This document shows, in pieces, positions 34,303-44,723 of a stretch of 64,000 bases of DNA. Under the pieces are notes generated by a model that searched no databases, was not told where the DNA came from, and saw only the letters and a list, made by a program, of their open reading frames with translations. The stretch is from Chroococcidiopsidaceae cyanobacterium CP_BM_ER_R8_30. Lineage in GTDB: Bacteria > Cyanobacteriota > Cyanobacteriia > Cyanobacteriales > Chroococcidiopsidaceae. The translations under genes were made by a program, and so were the position numbers. The stretch covers positions 1-64,000 of the forward strand of contig JAFASY010000245.1 in the NCBI GenBank assembly GCA_019244235.1, written 5' to 3'. Position 1 is the first letter of the stretch; every line of letters starts with the position of its first letter.

Positions 34303-34983
34303 ATGGCAACAGCATATCCAGAGATTGACATTGCTCCTTTGATTGACCATGCACTGCTCAATCCGACTGCCACCCCAGCACAAGTAGAGCAGTGGTGCGA
34401 AGAAGCAGATCGGTTGGGATTTGCAACTGTTTGTGTCTATCCTGCCTATGTACGAACTGCTGTTGAGCAGTTGCAAGGTAAACAACCTCAAGTTTGTACC
34501 GTGATAGGTTTTCCGAGTGGAGCCACCACGTCGGCAGTAAAGCTCTACGAAGCCCAAGAAGCTGTGGAGAATGGGGCAACGGAACTAGATGTCGTCATTA
34601 ACTTAGGCTGGCTGAAAGCTGGGAGAACAGAGGAACTGCATAAAGAAATTGCGCAAATATGTGAGGAAACGGGGCAGACAGTCAAAGCGATTTTAGAAAC
34701 TAGCCTGCTGACAGATGCCCAGAAGCAACTGGCAGCTGAAATATGTATGGATGCAGGGGTGAAGTTCTTAAAAACTAGTACGGGCTGGAATGGAGGGGCA
34801 ACGGTAGCAGATGTAAAACTTTTGCACAACATAGCACGGGATCGAGTGGGTATTAAAGCTTCAGGTGGCATTCGCACTATTGACCAAGCCATGGAGTTAA
34901 TTTTGGCAGGAGCAACTCGCTTGGGCACATCTCGTGGTCCCGATTTGATCCGCAAGCGCGATACCCTAGAAAAGGAAGACTAA
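34303..34983 (+). CDS. deoC: Deoxyribose-phosphate aldolase
   Basis: DeoC cleaves 2-deoxyribose-5-phosphate to glyceraldehyde-3-phosphate and acetaldehyde. Family features are [14 protein letters not shown], the Schiff-base Lys in [14 protein letters not shown], and the second Lys in [12 protein letters not shown]. Length 226 is normal. GAGGAG precedes the start. It heads a plus-strand run deoC-recO-MFS-glycosyltransferase. Confidence 0.95.
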   Translation: MATAYPEIDIAPLIDHALLNPTATPAQVEQWCEEADRLGFATVCVYPAYVRTAVEQLQGKQPQVCTVIGFPSGATTSAVKLYEAQEAVENGATELDVVINLGWLKAGRTEELHKEIAQICEETGQTVKAILETSLLTDAQKQLAAEICMDAGVKFLKTSTGWNGGATVADVKLLHNIARDRVGIKASGGIRTIDQAMELILAGATRLGTSRGPDLIRKRDTLEKED

Positions 34984-35022
34984 TAAAAGTGATTAGTTCA
35001 TAGGGCAGGCTGACCAATTTGA

Positions 35023-36018
35023 ATGGGTCGAACTTACAAAGCAACTGGAATTAATCTCAAAGGGATGCCATTAGGCGAGTCAGACAGACTGCTCGTGATC
35101 TTGACGCGAGAGTACGGTTTGCTCCGAGCAGTGGCACCAGGGGCGCGTAAGCATCATTCTGGCCTGAGCGGCAGGAGCGGGTTGTTTGTCGTTAATGAGT
35201 TATTGATTGCCTCAGGGCGATCACTCGATAAAATCATTCAAGCCCAGACCATTGAATCTTACCCTGGTCTGAGCCAAGATTTAGGCAAACTAGCGGCCAG
35301 TCAGTACCTGGCTGAAATGGTGCTTGCTCAGGCTTTAAGCGACCAACCCCAAGAGGAGCTATTTTGCTTACTCAATGAACACCTAAGTCGGTTGGGGCGA
35401 TTGCCTGATCGCCCAGCATCCTTAGTACTAGCACATCTTACCCATGCTGTCTTCCATCTGCTAGCTTTAGCAGGGGTGACACCACAAGTGCAAGTTTGTT
35501 GCCTCACTCAGCTGCCCCTGATTCCGGACTTTACAGATCCAGACTGGCGAGTTGGATTTAGTGTGGCTGCTGGTGGAACGGTGAGTCTGTCGGCATTAGG
35601 GCGATTGGAAACGAAGGGTAGTCTTCCTGGTGGGCAACAGCAGCCATCTCTACCGCAGCACCCAACAACTTGCACTATTGACGCCACTATAAGTCCAACA
35701 CCCTCTAATAGTGTCGCTGAGGCAGGCGCAAGTTACCAGACGATCAACCATCGCCAGGAAAAACCAGTGCTTAACACCCGGTTGAATGCGACAGAACTCT
35801 CTTTACTCCAACAACTAGCTGAGGCTTCGCTACCTCAGCAGGTTACAGCCATACCAAACCAACAGGCCAGCCTCGCTCCTAGTTGGCGATTTGTTGAGCA
35901 GATTTTGCGTCAGTATGTCCAGTACTACTTTGGGCGACCAATTCGCTCTGCCACCTTGATTGATAGTTATTTTGCTTCCTTGCCGACTTATTCCACAAAC
36001 CATGATGCAACCGTCTGA
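35023..36018 (+). CDS. recO: DNA repair protein RecO
   Basis: RecO works with RecR and RecF to load RecA at gaps in single-stranded DNA. The N-terminal OB-fold is recognisable ([38 protein letters not shown]), followed by a helical middle ([13 protein letters not shown]). At 331 residues it is longer than many RecO proteins. A low-complexity insertion, rich in Gln, Pro, Thr and Ser (about 200-255), sits where zinc-binding cysteines occur in other species, and only a CC pair remains nearby. The MFS gene start lies within its last codons. Confidence 0.88.
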   Translation: MGRTYKATGINLKGMPLGESDRLLVILTREYGLLRAVAPGARKHHSGLSGRSGLFVVNELLIASGRSLDKIIQAQTIESYPGLSQDLGKLAASQYLAEMVLAQALSDQPQEELFCLLNEHLSRLGRLPDRPASLVLAHLTHAVFHLLALAGVTPQVQVCCLTQLPLIPDFTDPDWRVGFSVAAGGTVSLSALGRLETKGSLPGGQQQPSLPQHPTTCTIDATISPTPSNSVAEAGASYQTINHRQEKPVLNTRLNATELSLLQQLAEASLPQQVTAIPNQQASLAPSWRFVEQILRQYVQYYFGRPIRSATLIDSYFASLPTYSTNHDATV

Positions 36019-37687
36019 TTTGGATACAGAAATGTTCACACCGTCCCGGAGCTATCCCAGCCAGCATCGGAATACGGCAGTAGGTCGAGTTCCTCCCTAC
36101 CTTGTGTCTACACCTAAGCCGATGTCTGGAGCAGACCAATTTCTATCTTCTTCTGATCGAACTCGGGTCTCTGAGCTACCAGCCTTCAATGCTGCCCTTG
36201 GTAGCGAGAAGAACGAAGTGAATGGCAAAGTCGTAGTAGATACAAGACCAGTAGGGCAACTGAGTGAACCAACTACTGACACTACCTTGGAAACGCTCCG
36301 TGAGAGGGAAGATGATAATGGTGTTGGCTCAGACATAGGGGCTTCTGATACGAACACTCATCCTAGCATCGGCGATAGTGGGGTAGAGGATGTTAAAGAA
36401 CCTGGATTTTTGCCCGTCCTGAAAAATCGCAATTTCTTGTCTTTGTGGAGTGGTCAAGTCTTTTCTCAGCTAGCAGACAAAGTCTATCTTGTACTGATGA
36501 TTGCGCTGATCTCGACTCGTTTTCAAACTGGCAGTCAGAGCATAAGTGGCTGGGTTTCGGCAATTATGATGGCTTTTACAATCCCAGCAGTTCTGTTTGG
36601 TTCGGTTGCTGGTGTATTTGTCGATCGGTGGTCGAAAAAGGCAGTGCTGGTAGCGACAAATCTGCTGCGCGGCATCTTGGTGTTGGCGATTCCGGTACTG
36701 CTGTGGCTAACAGATGATTGGGTGACTTTAGCCGGGTTGCCTGTAGGCTTTGGTATTCTCTTAGGTCTTTCTTTCCTCATTTCCACCTTGACACAGTTCT
36801 TTGCACCAGCTGAACAAGCAGCTATTCCGCTAATTGTCGAACAGCAGAATTTGTTGTCAGCTAACTCACTCTATACAACCACCATGATGGCGTTGGTGGT
36901 GGTTGGGTTTGCGGTTGGTGAGCCACTGCTGGCGATCGCTGATACCCTAGCGGTTAATCTAGGAGCTAGCGCGGGGCTTGGTAAGGAGCTGGTAGTGGGT
37001 GGCAGTTACGCGATCGCTGGACTCTTGTTATTGCTGCTTAAAACCGATGAAAAACACAAAAACATCAATCAAGAGTCACCTCATGTTTGGCAAGATTTGC
37101 GTGATGGGCTGCAATATTTGGGTCAAAACCATCGCATCCGGGTTGCCCTGATTCAACTTGTGATTTTGTTTTCCATCTTTGCGGCTCTGGCTGTCTTGGC
37201 TGTGCGGGTGGCTGAGGTGATTCCTGGCATGAAGTCCTCTCAATTTGGCTTCCTACTAGCGGCTGGAGGCGTTGGAATTGCAGCTGGAGCAACGCTATTA
37301 GGTCAGTTTGGGCAACGTTTTTCCCACACTCAGTTGAGCCTTTATGGTTCAGCCGGAATTGCTGCTTCCCTGGTAGGACTTTCCATATTTACCAAACAGC
37401 TATGGGTTGTGCTGCTATTGATTTCACTCTTGGGTGGCTTTGCTGCAATGGTCGCGATCCCGACGCAGACGACGATTCAACAAGAAACTTCTCCCGAAAT
37501 GCGCGGCAAAGTCTTTGGTCTTCAGAACAATGTGATTAATATTGCGCTTTCGTTGCCTTTAGCCTTGGCAGGAGTAGCAGAGACCTTCATCGGTTTAAAA
37601 GCTGTTTTTCTGAGTTTAGCGGTAATTGCAAGTTCAGGTGGTGCCTTTACCTGGTATATTTGCCGTAAAGAGCCAGAAAAGTCATGA
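36002..37687 (+). CDS. MFS transporter with long disordered N-terminus
   Basis: The membrane part starts near residue 125 ([31 protein letters not shown]) in shortened form [15 protein letters not shown], and carries about 12 helices. It resembles the MFS group that includes lysophospholipid transporters and enterobactin exporter EntS, with [15 protein letters not shown] between helices 2 and 3. The first 120 residues are unusually long and polar, rich in Ser, Asp, Glu and Thr. The start is one of two tandem ATG codons at 36002 or 36005, inside the end of recO. The substrate is unknown. Confidence 0.85.
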   Translation: MMQPSDLDTEMFTPSRSYPSQHRNTAVGRVPPYLVSTPKPMSGADQFLSSSDRTRVSELPAFNAALGSEKNEVNGKVVVDTRPVGQLSEPTTDTTLETLREREDDNGVGSDIGASDTNTHPSIGDSGVEDVKEPGFLPVLKNRNFLSLWSGQVFSQLADKVYLVLMIALISTRFQTGSQSISGWVSAIMMAFTIPAVLFGSVAGVFVDRWSKKAVLVATNLLRGILVLAIPVLLWLTDDWVTLAGLPVGFGILLGLSFLISTLTQFFAPAEQAAIPLIVEQQNLLSANSLYTTTMMALVVVGFAVGEPLLAIADTLAVNLGASAGLGKELVVGGSYAIAGLLLLLLKTDEKHKNINQESPHVWQDLRDGLQYLGQNHRIRVALIQLVILFSIFAALAVLAVRVAEVIPGMKSSQFGFLLAAGGVGIAAGATLLGQFGQRFSHTQLSLYGSAGIAASLVGLSIFTKQLWVVLLLISLLGGFAAMVAIPTQTTIQQETSPEMRGKVFGLQNNVINIALSLPLALAGVAETFIGLKAVFLSLAVIASSGGAFTWYICRKEPEKS

Positions 37688-37814
37688 GTTTTGAATAAAA
37701 TGACTCCTGACAAGGTCGTCGCATCTCCTGTCGTTTTACGACAAGAGAAAGATGGCTCTCGAAAGCTGCTCTTTGGCTTCAGAAGCGCTGCTCCCATAAA
37801 CTCAAGATCAAAGA

Positions 37815-38954
37815 ATGCATATTGCCTGGATTGGAAAAAAATCACCCTTTTGTGGCAATGTAACCTATAGTCGAGAAATTACCAATGCCTTACTAGAAAA
37901 AAAGCACCAGGTTAGCTTCCTCCATTTTGCACAAGAGGAATCCACCCCAGATAATTGGCCAGATTGCCCTGAAGTGTACCTGCCTTTTCTCTACAAGTCT
38001 CAGGTCTACACGATTCCAACACTCAAGGCGACTAAGATTTTAAAACAGTCGTTGCGGCAGCTCTCACCAGATCTGGTACATGCTTCCTTAACCCTATCCC
38101 CCCTCGACTTCCTGCTACCAGAAATTTGTGCAGACCTAGATTTGCCATTGATTGCGACCTTTCATACGCCGTTTGCTAGCAAAGGAGCAAAACTGAAATC
38201 AGGGACGCAGCTTTTGGCATATCAACTTTATGCGCCTTTTCTAGTTAATTACGATCGCGTCATTGTTTTTTCTCAAGTTCAACGGGATTTATTGGCTCGG
38301 CTCAGTGTACCAGCGCCTAATGTTGCTGTTATTCCCAATGGGGTTGATGTCCAAAAGTATTCTCCTGGTCCTTCTAACCTCAAGGCACAATGGAAGGCAA
38401 ACAGAATATTTGTTTACCAAGGTCGGCTTGCCCCTGAGAAAAATGTAGAATCACTGCTGCGAGCCTGGAAGCAGTCGGAGATGGGACCAGATAGTAAATT
38501 GTTGATAGTTGGTGATGGTCCTCTTAGACCATCTTTACAGCCGTTTTACGGATCAGAATACGGGATTTACTGGTTAGGCTCTGTTGCTGATGAACAGCGG
38601 CGGATTGAGATTTTACGGGGATCAGATGTATTTATTCTGCCTTCTTTAGTTGAGGGCTTATCGCTAGCTTTATTAGAAGCGATGGCTTGTGGTTTAACCT
38701 GTCTAGCAACCGATGTAGGTGCAGATGGGGAAGTACTGGAAAAAGGAGCTGGTGTTGTTATGAATCCCCGACAAGTGGTATCCCAGTTAAGGACACTCCT
38801 ACCGCTATTTCAAGATCATCCAGAATTATCGATCGTCCTAGGACAAAAAGCCCGACAACGAGTGCTAGAGCGCTACACTCTCAGTAGCAACATCAAGCAG
38901 TTAGAACGGCTTTATTTCCAGGTTTTAGAAGAACGGCGCATGAGTGTAGTTTAG
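37815..38954 (+). CDS. Glycosyltransferase, GT4 family
   Basis: The C-terminal half has the GT4 nucleotide-sugar site: YQGRLAPEKNVESLLRAW, LLIVGDGPLR and the EX7E motif in LPSLVEGLSLALLEAMACG (about residues 275-293). The N-terminal half starts MHIAWIGKKSPFCGN. Such retaining enzymes add hexoses to lipids or polysaccharides. The gene starts 127 bases after the MFS gene. An MFS transporter next to a glycosyltransferase could point to lipid glycosylation or export, but no more can be said. Confidence 0.88.
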   Translation: MHIAWIGKKSPFCGNVTYSREITNALLEKKHQVSFLHFAQEESTPDNWPDCPEVYLPFLYKSQVYTIPTLKATKILKQSLRQLSPDLVHASLTLSPLDFLLPEICADLDLPLIATFHTPFASKGAKLKSGTQLLAYQLYAPFLVNYDRVIVFSQVQRDLLARLSVPAPNVAVIPNGVDVQKYSPGPSNLKAQWKANRIFVYQGRLAPEKNVESLLRAWKQSEMGPDSKLLIVGDGPLRPSLQPFYGSEYGIYWLGSVADEQRRIEILRGSDVFILPSLVEGLSLALLEAMACGLTCLATDVGADGEVLEKGAGVVMNPRQVVSQLRTLLPLFQDHPELSIVLGQKARQRVLERYTLSSNIKQLERLYFQVLEERRMSVV

Positions 38955-38955
38955 C

Positions 38956-40005
38956 CTACCTTCCTCTGTACCCCCACCAAGGACTAACTTGTAGCACCCC
39001 GTTTTTGGTAAAAACGACCCGAAACTGAGCAAGACGTTTAGGAGTGGTACGACTAGTCTCTGAGTTATAGTGCCAATTTGCAAGTGGAGTTTGATCTATG
39101 TGAGTTCGTGCTGCCGCATTCACAGATGTGTAACCCACAAGTGTGCCGTTGGCATCCACTCCCACACGATAGACTAAATCTTGTGCCATTCGAGAACCTG
39201 TTGTCCAAGCTCGGTTCAACTGGTCATGCAGTTTTCGATTCAACGCACGTAGCTGATGAACGTCAGTAATGTCTATGGCGGTGGGGTGAACCTCTGCTAA
39301 AGCTGGAACCGGGTTCGTCGAAGTTACAGGTTCAGGAGTAGGATAACTCTGACTAGACCGCTTGGTATTTGAAGTTGTCACTCGTTCGCTGGGCTGTAGC
39401 CTAGCTTGTGGGAGCTGCCTAGAGGGAAGCGGCACAAAGAACAACGCGATCGCACTCAAGGCTAAGCTATATACTCCTACAGCAGCTGGTATCGCTTGCT
39501 TAGTCAAGATTTGGCTAGAACCGACATCACTTAGCACAACTGGCAGCAGTGGTGGCGGTGACAAATCTGGAAGTGTTTGGCTATCAGCTAAAAATTGATC
39601 AACTGCCTCTACGAGATCGAATAGCTGTACTGTCGTCAAGTCGATTTGAATTGGCATTTTGCGAACATCCGATTCCTGAGCCTTGGATGAATGCACAATC
39701 AATCGATGGCGATGTTCATCAACTTGCTGCAACTGTACCAATCTAGGCTCTAGCGTTTGAGCGGCTGGGCGCTGAACCCGGCTTAAAAATTCTTGTGCAT
39801 AGCCACTGACTGCTATGACCAAGCTTTCAAAAAAATCTCGCCCTCCAGAGAGAGGCTGAAGACTTTCAGCGAAATAACAATCTACATTCACTAAGGTTGA
39901 GAGCAAAGGCCGCATCTCTTCTATAGATGTGCCAGTCGTAGCATCACTCAACCCCTCCAAAACCAGCGTGCAATTGGGCAGGCTATATAGGCGTTGGATA
40001 GTCAT
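38956..40005 (-). CDS. DUF4335 family protein
   Basis: The N-terminus (IQRLYSLPNCTLVLEGLSD) and the following FFESLVIAVSGYAQEFLSR block match the cyanobacterial DUF4335 family. A single hydrophobic stretch near residue 175 (AAVGVYSLALSAIALFFVPL) is followed by a Pro/Ser/Thr-rich linker and a C-terminal domain (about 245-349). The function is unknown. It is the last gene of the gpmI-secG-metzincin-DUF4335 unit, 24 bases after the protease stop. Confidence 0.8.
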   Translation of the reverse strand: MTIQRLYSLPNCTLVLEGLSDATTGTSIEEMRPLLSTLVNVDCYFAESLQPLSGGRDFFESLVIAVSGYAQEFLSRVQRPAAQTLEPRLVQLQQVDEHRHRLIVHSSKAQESDVRKMPIQIDLTTVQLFDLVEAVDQFLADSQTLPDLSPPPLLPVVLSDVGSSQILTKQAIPAAVGVYSLALSAIALFFVPLPSRQLPQARLQPSERVTTSNTKRSSQSYPTPEPVTSTNPVPALAEVHPTAIDITDVHQLRALNRKLHDQLNRAWTTGSRMAQDLVYRVGVDANGTLVGYTSVNAAARTHIDQTPLANWHYNSETSRTTPKRLAQFRVVFTKNGVLQVSPWWGYRGR

Positions 40006-40029
40006 TCGATTTTGGATTTTTCCAAGATT

Positions 40030-40797
40030 TTATCTTAGGGGCCAGCCCAAACGTGTTGCCTGTTCGTAAACTCGCTTGAGAGTGTTGATGTCTCTAGTGG
40101 AAATAGGTGGCGGGTTGCGAACTTGGGAGAAGTACATTACGTCAGTTGCTACCGGACTGTGTCCCCAAATCCCCAAAGCATGACCTAGTTCGTGACGAGC
40201 AGTTGCCTGAATGTAGGGAACTATTTGTCTAGGGCTCAGCTTGATAGTGCAACGATGGGATAAGATAGCCGGAGTATCTTTAACATGGCTTATGTATAAT
40301 TCGTAGCTCGTTTCTGCGGTACGCATCCGCTGTAATTCACCACTTGGGGAAAGCCGGAGTGGAGAATACCACTGCACAATGACAATATCAGCTGCTGTTG
40401 GTTGCTCAACTAGTACTAAGGGTAAATAGACGCTCCATTCCTGTACAGCTAACAGCACAGCTTTTACCCACCTTTGAGCTTGCTCGTCATTGTTTTGAAC
40501 TGCAAGTTCTACATAAACCCGAACAGGAAACTGCGACCAGACCAAGTAGCCTACAGGCGTGGGCTGAACTTGGTCAAAGTAATCGCCACTATTGGTGCTG
40601 TCCTGCCACTGAGCCAACTCTGGTGGCAGGGGATGAGGTTGGGGAACTGGTAGCGTGGCTGGTGTTAATGTTGCTGGGGCTTCATGAAGCGTTAGTTCCT
40701 GTGTTGTACTAGGGTGGATATGAGTCAACAACACGAGGAGCCCAACGCTAATAGCCAGCCCTAGAGTAGCCAGTAATCTTTGGGCACGAATACGCAA
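40030..40797 (-). CDS. Metzincin-type zinc protease, membrane anchored
   Basis: The zinc motif is HELGHALGIWGH (HExxHxxGxxH) and a Met-turn follows in VMYFSQV, as in M10 matrixins. An N-terminal membrane segment (LLATLGLAISVGLLVLLTHI) suggests attachment to a membrane with the enzyme outside the cytoplasm. A Pro-rich linker (about 35-60) precedes the catalytic domain. No clear cysteine-switch propeptide is seen. The gene lies 21 bases after secG. The substrate is unknown; position next to secG is probably only an operon accident. Confidence 0.82.
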   Translation of the reverse strand: MRIRAQRLLATLGLAISVGLLVLLTHIHPSTTQELTLHEAPATLTPATLPVPQPHPLPPELAQWQDSTNSGDYFDQVQPTPVGYLVWSQFPVRVYVELAVQNNDEQAQRWVKAVLLAVQEWSVYLPLVLVEQPTAADIVIVQWYSPLRLSPSGELQRMRTAETSYELYISHVKDTPAILSHRCTIKLSPRQIVPYIQATARHELGHALGIWGHSPVATDVMYFSQVRNPPPISTRDINTLKRVYEQATRLGWPLR

Positions 40798-40818
40798 GCT
40801 GCAAGAGCTAATTTCTGA

Positions 40819-41052
40819 TTATTTTCCTAACAAGTTAGCACTTAAAACCACCGTTAAGCCCAGAAAGATCACCGTAAGTGTCCAAGTAACCCGGTTCAAG
40901 GTGGCTTCTGCGCTTTTTGTGCTGCTAAACAGCTGGGCCTGTCCGCCGATGGCTCCCACTCCGTCTCCTTTAGGGCTATGTAGCAATACTAAAACAATCA
41001 AGCCCAAGGCCGATAACGCCCAGATCGCCTCTACTACGTTGTTAATCGTCAT
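40819..41052 (-). CDS. secG: Preprotein translocase subunit SecG
   Basis: SecG is a small subunit of the SecYEG channel. The protein has two membrane helices (AIWALSALGLIVLVLLHSP and VTWTLTVIFLGLTVVLSANL) joined by a Gly/Ser loop with GDGVGAIGGQAQLFSSTKSA, which holds the conserved GxGGxxQ-like segment in shortened form. At 77 residues it has the usual size. It follows gpmI by 27 bases. Confidence 0.92.
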   Translation of the reverse strand: MTINNVVEAIWALSALGLIVLVLLHSPKGDGVGAIGGQAQLFSSTKSAEATLNRVTWTLTVIFLGLTVVLSANLLGK

Positions 41053-41079
41053 GAGATGAATAATAACTGCCTACCATCC

Positions 41080-42684
41080 TTAATGGTAAGCGGAAACTCC
41101 GACTTCTGAACGATTGACTTGAATTTCGTATTCTGGTGGTGCGAGTAGCGACTGACCTGTCATCTCCGGTGGTTGCGGCAGCTGCAAAATTTCTAGGATT
41201 GTCGGAGCGATATCGCAGAGGCGACCGTCTGAGCGGAGAGCCACATCTGCACCACGCCCAGGGATTTTGGCTCCTTCTCCTTCAATCAAGATCAGGGGCA
41301 CTGGATTGGTTGTGTGAGCTGTCCAAGGATTACCTTGTTCATCTCGCATGTATTCAGCATTTCCGTGATCGGCAGTGACTATTGCCGTCCCTCCGACTTG
41401 ACTAACGCTCTCTAGAAGACGTCCCAAACAGCGATCCACAGTTTCAACGGCTTGAATTGCTGCTGGGATTTGCCCTGTGTGCCCTACCATGTCCGGGTTG
41501 GCATAGTTGATCACAACTAGGGAGTATATGCGTTTTTGAATAGCCGCAGTCACGACATCCGTGACTGCTTCAGCTGACATCTCCGGAGCCCGATCATAGG
41601 TAGGTACCATCGGACTCATGACTAATTCCCTATCTTCCCCTTCAAAGGGCTCCTCCAGCCCACCATTAAAGAAGTAAGTGACATGAGCATATTTCTCTGT
41701 CTCAGCGGTACGGAACTGCTTGAGACCGTGCTGAGAAATCACTTCCCCTAAAATGTTACTCAGGTTCTGAGGCTCAAAGGCAACTGCAACTGGCAGCTCT
41801 GGCTCATACTGAATAAAAGTGACAAAAGACACAGGGAGGATTTGTTTGCGGTCAAATCCATCAAAGTCTGGAGACACTAAAGCTTTAGTTAATTGTCGGG
41901 CTCTGTCTGGACGGAAGTTAAAAAATATCACCCCGTCCCCTGGTTCAATCGCGCCAGGGGCAATTCGTGTTGGGATCACGAACTCATCTGTCACTTCTGA
42001 ATCGTATGAGGCTTGCAAAACTTCAATAGCAGAGCGACCGTCTCCCGCAGCATCCTGGGTCATCACATTGTACGCGCGCTCGATCCGATCCCAGCGTCGG
42101 TCGCGATCCATCGCATAGTAGCGACCGCTAATGGTCACAATGCGCCCAACTCCAATCTGGTCTATGTGGTTTTGAATTTGTTTAATTGCTGCTAGCCCAT
42201 CTGTCGGAGACGTATCGCGACCATCTGTGATGGCATGAACGCAAACCTGAGAAATTCTTTGAGCTTTGGCTAAGTCAAGTAATCCTAACAAATGGCTAAT
42301 ATGGGAATGGACTCCACCTTCAGAAGTTAGCCCAATCAAGTGCAACTTGCCTCCCCGGTTCTGGACATCTTGGCAAATTTGCACAAGAGCAGGGTTATCT
42401 AGAAGGGAGCCATCTTCAACTGCCTCTGAGATACGGACTAACTCTTGTGGGACAACTCGTCCAGAGCCAATGTTTAAATGACCCACTTCTGAGTTTCCCA
42501 TTTGCCCTTCTGGTAAACCAACCGCTCTACCAGAGGTGCGGATGAAGGCTCGTGGATAAACAGCCGAAATGCTGTCCATTACAGGTGTATTGGCAGCAGC
42601 AATGGCGTTTCCATCTGTCTCCTCGCGGTAACCCCACCCGTCTAAAATGACTAACACCACGGGAGAGACAGGTGTTTGCATCAT
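41080..42684 (-). CDS. gpmI: Cofactor-independent phosphoglycerate mutase
   Basis: This enzyme interconverts 3- and 2-phosphoglycerate in glycolysis using two manganese ions. The N-terminal metal Asp is in LVILDGWGYREE, the phosphorylated Ser in MGNSEVGHLNIG, and the other metal ligands are in NYANPDMVGHTG and TADHGNAE. Length 534 matches the family. Two ATG codons in tandem mark the start. It heads the four-gene minus-strand unit with secG. Confidence 0.95.
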   Translation of the reverse strand: MMQTPVSPVVLVILDGWGYREETDGNAIAAANTPVMDSISAVYPRAFIRTSGRAVGLPEGQMGNSEVGHLNIGSGRVVPQELVRISEAVEDGSLLDNPALVQICQDVQNRGGKLHLIGLTSEGGVHSHISHLLGLLDLAKAQRISQVCVHAITDGRDTSPTDGLAAIKQIQNHIDQIGVGRIVTISGRYYAMDRDRRWDRIERAYNVMTQDAAGDGRSAIEVLQASYDSEVTDEFVIPTRIAPGAIEPGDGVIFFNFRPDRARQLTKALVSPDFDGFDRKQILPVSFVTFIQYEPELPVAVAFEPQNLSNILGEVISQHGLKQFRTAETEKYAHVTYFFNGGLEEPFEGEDRELVMSPMVPTYDRAPEMSAEAVTDVVTAAIQKRIYSLVVINYANPDMVGHTGQIPAAIQAVETVDRCLGRLLESVSQVGGTAIVTADHGNAEYMRDEQGNPWTAHTTNPVPLILIEGEGAKIPGRGADVALRSDGRLCDIAPTILEILQLPQPPEMTGQSLLAPPEYEIQVNRSEVGVSAYH

Positions 42685-42852
42685 AGCAAATCGCCCTTTA
42701 CTCTATTTTTTGTAACAATATCACCGCCGATCATACCATTGCAACTCAATCTGCGGCAGAAGATTTTTGTCTAGCTTTTGTCTATGTATCTAGATCTCTT
42801 ACAACTGCTAAGAACGAGTCTTTGCTTGGGGATCGCTCTTCCTTGGAGAAGC

Positions 42853-44538
42853 CTACTTACGTTTAGCGGTAGCTTTGGCAGCTTTCTTAGCCGCTTTCTC
42901 GGCAGCGATCACTGCTAATCTAGCTTGCTCTTTTTCTTCTGCAATTTTATCCAAGTAGTAGTGATAATTACCCTGATAGATGCGGAAGTCACCATCCCGA
43001 ATCTCCACAATCTTGTTGGCAACTTGGGAGATAAAGTAGCGGTCGTGAGAAACTACGAGTACTGTGCCATCGTAATGCTGAATTGCTTCCTCCAGCATTT
43101 CTTTGGCTGGAATGTCTAAATGGTTAGTCGGCTCATCCAAAATTAGGAGATTGGCTGGACGCAGCAGCATTTTTGCCAAGGCAAGGCGAGCCTTCTCGCC
43201 CCCACTCAGGGACACCACTTGTTTAAACACTGTATCCCCGCTGAATAGGAACTGTCCTAACAGCGTTCGGACTTCTTCATTCTTCCAGTCAGGCACTTCA
43301 TCGTGGATAGTTTCCATCACAGTTTTATCAAGTTGTAGAGCTTCTGCCTGGTTCTGCTCAAAGTAGCCGGGGATCACGTTATGAGCGCCTAATTTGACGA
43401 TGCCTTCAGTGGGTGGTTCTAAACCCATAATGAGACGCAGCAGGGTAGATTTGCCAGCACCGTTAGGACCAAGAAAGGCAATGCGATCCCCACGCTCAAT
43501 CAGCAGATTCGCGCCTAAAAACAGAATCTTGTCATCGTACATATGCACCAAGTCTTTCATCTCTACCACCTCTCGACCGCTACGGGGTGCTGGGGGAAAA
43601 CGGAAATGCAGGGTTCTCAACCCAGCTTGTGGCGCTTCAATTCGGTCAATTTTTTCTAGCTGTTTCTCGCGGCTCTTGGCTTGGGTGCTGCGAGTCGCAC
43701 TGGCTCGGAAACGATCGACGAAGACTTGCTGTTTTGCAATTTCCTTTTGCTGGCGTTCGTAAGCACTTTGCTGAGCTGCGATCCCTTCCGTTTTTTGCTG
43801 GAGATAGGCAGAGTAGTTGCCCAGGTAGGAGTTAGAAACGCCGCGTTCAGTTTCAACAATTTGAGTGCAGAGGCGATCGAGAAACTCCCGATCGTGAGAG
43901 ACAATTACCATCGGAGTTGTGAGCTGCTTGAGGTAGGTTTCCAGCCACTCAATGGTTTCTAAATCCAGGTGGTTGGTGGGCTCGTCTAGTAGCAATATGT
44001 CTGGTTTTTGCAGTAAGATTTTGCCCAAACTCATGCGCATCTGCCAACCACCACTGAAGGCACTTACTAGGCGATCGCCATCTGATGGTTCAAATCCCAT
44101 CTCTGGCAAGATCTTCTCGATTTGTGCTTCCAACCCGTAGCCATCTAGAGCTTCAAAGTGGCGCTGTAGTTTGTCTAGCTTGTGAATCAGGCGGTCCAGT
44201 TGTTCTGGATTGGCAGTCTCCATCTCTCTTTGCACCTGCAACAGCGATTGCTGTGTCTGATTCGCTTCTTTAAAGACTGTCCAAAATTCTTCTCTAACGG
44301 TGCGCTTGGGATCTACTTCAAATTCTTGGGTGAGGTAGGCAATGTGCGAGCTAGCTGGGCGGATAATTTCTCCAGCAGTGGGTTCAATCTCCCCAGCAAT
44401 AATTTTGAGTTGGGTAGATTTGCCAGCACCGTTGACGCCAACTAAGCCGATGCGATCGCCCGGTTTAACTTCCCAGTTGACATCCTTGAGGACTTCACCA
44501 GTTGGATAGATTTTACTGATATGTTCGAGCCGCAGCAT
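42853..44538 (-). CDS. ABC-F family ATPase
   Basis: Two ATP-binding cassettes lie on one chain with no membrane domain. First cassette: GVNGAGKST, FSGGWQMRMSL and LLLDEPTNHLD; second: GPNGAGKST, LSGGEKARLALA and LILDEPTNHLD. Between them is a charged linker of about 80 residues. ABC-F proteins act on the ribosome to relieve stalls or protect against antibiotics. The C-terminus is a Lys/Ala-rich tail (AEKAAKKAAKATAKRK). The exact subfamily cannot be assigned by eye. Confidence 0.9.
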   Translation of the reverse strand: MLRLEHISKIYPTGEVLKDVNWEVKPGDRIGLVGVNGAGKSTQLKIIAGEIEPTAGEIIRPASSHIAYLTQEFEVDPKRTVREEFWTVFKEANQTQQSLLQVQREMETANPEQLDRLIHKLDKLQRHFEALDGYGLEAQIEKILPEMGFEPSDGDRLVSAFSGGWQMRMSLGKILLQKPDILLLDEPTNHLDLETIEWLETYLKQLTTPMVIVSHDREFLDRLCTQIVETERGVSNSYLGNYSAYLQQKTEGIAAQQSAYERQQKEIAKQQVFVDRFRASATRSTQAKSREKQLEKIDRIEAPQAGLRTLHFRFPPAPRSGREVVEMKDLVHMYDDKILFLGANLLIERGDRIAFLGPNGAGKSTLLRLIMGLEPPTEGIVKLGAHNVIPGYFEQNQAEALQLDKTVMETIHDEVPDWKNEEVRTLLGQFLFSGDTVFKQVVSLSGGEKARLALAKMLLRPANLLILDEPTNHLDIPAKEMLEEAIQHYDGTVLVVSHDRYFISQVANKIVEIRDGDFRIYQGNYHYYLDKIAEEKEQARLAVIAAEKAAKKAAKATAKRK

Positions 44539-44723
44539 TTACGATGTCTCCAAGGTCAAAGGGAGTATATACAAGGATACCAGCGTTAATCTTAACAAAA
44601 TTTTAAATTGTCTCACTGCTAGTGTCAGTCTTTACTAAATGAAAGGTAGGCTTGGATCAGGCAGAAGTCCCTCCCTGACTAGTTTAAGAAAGCTGCGGGC
44701 AACTGTAGACATTGGAGTACGCT

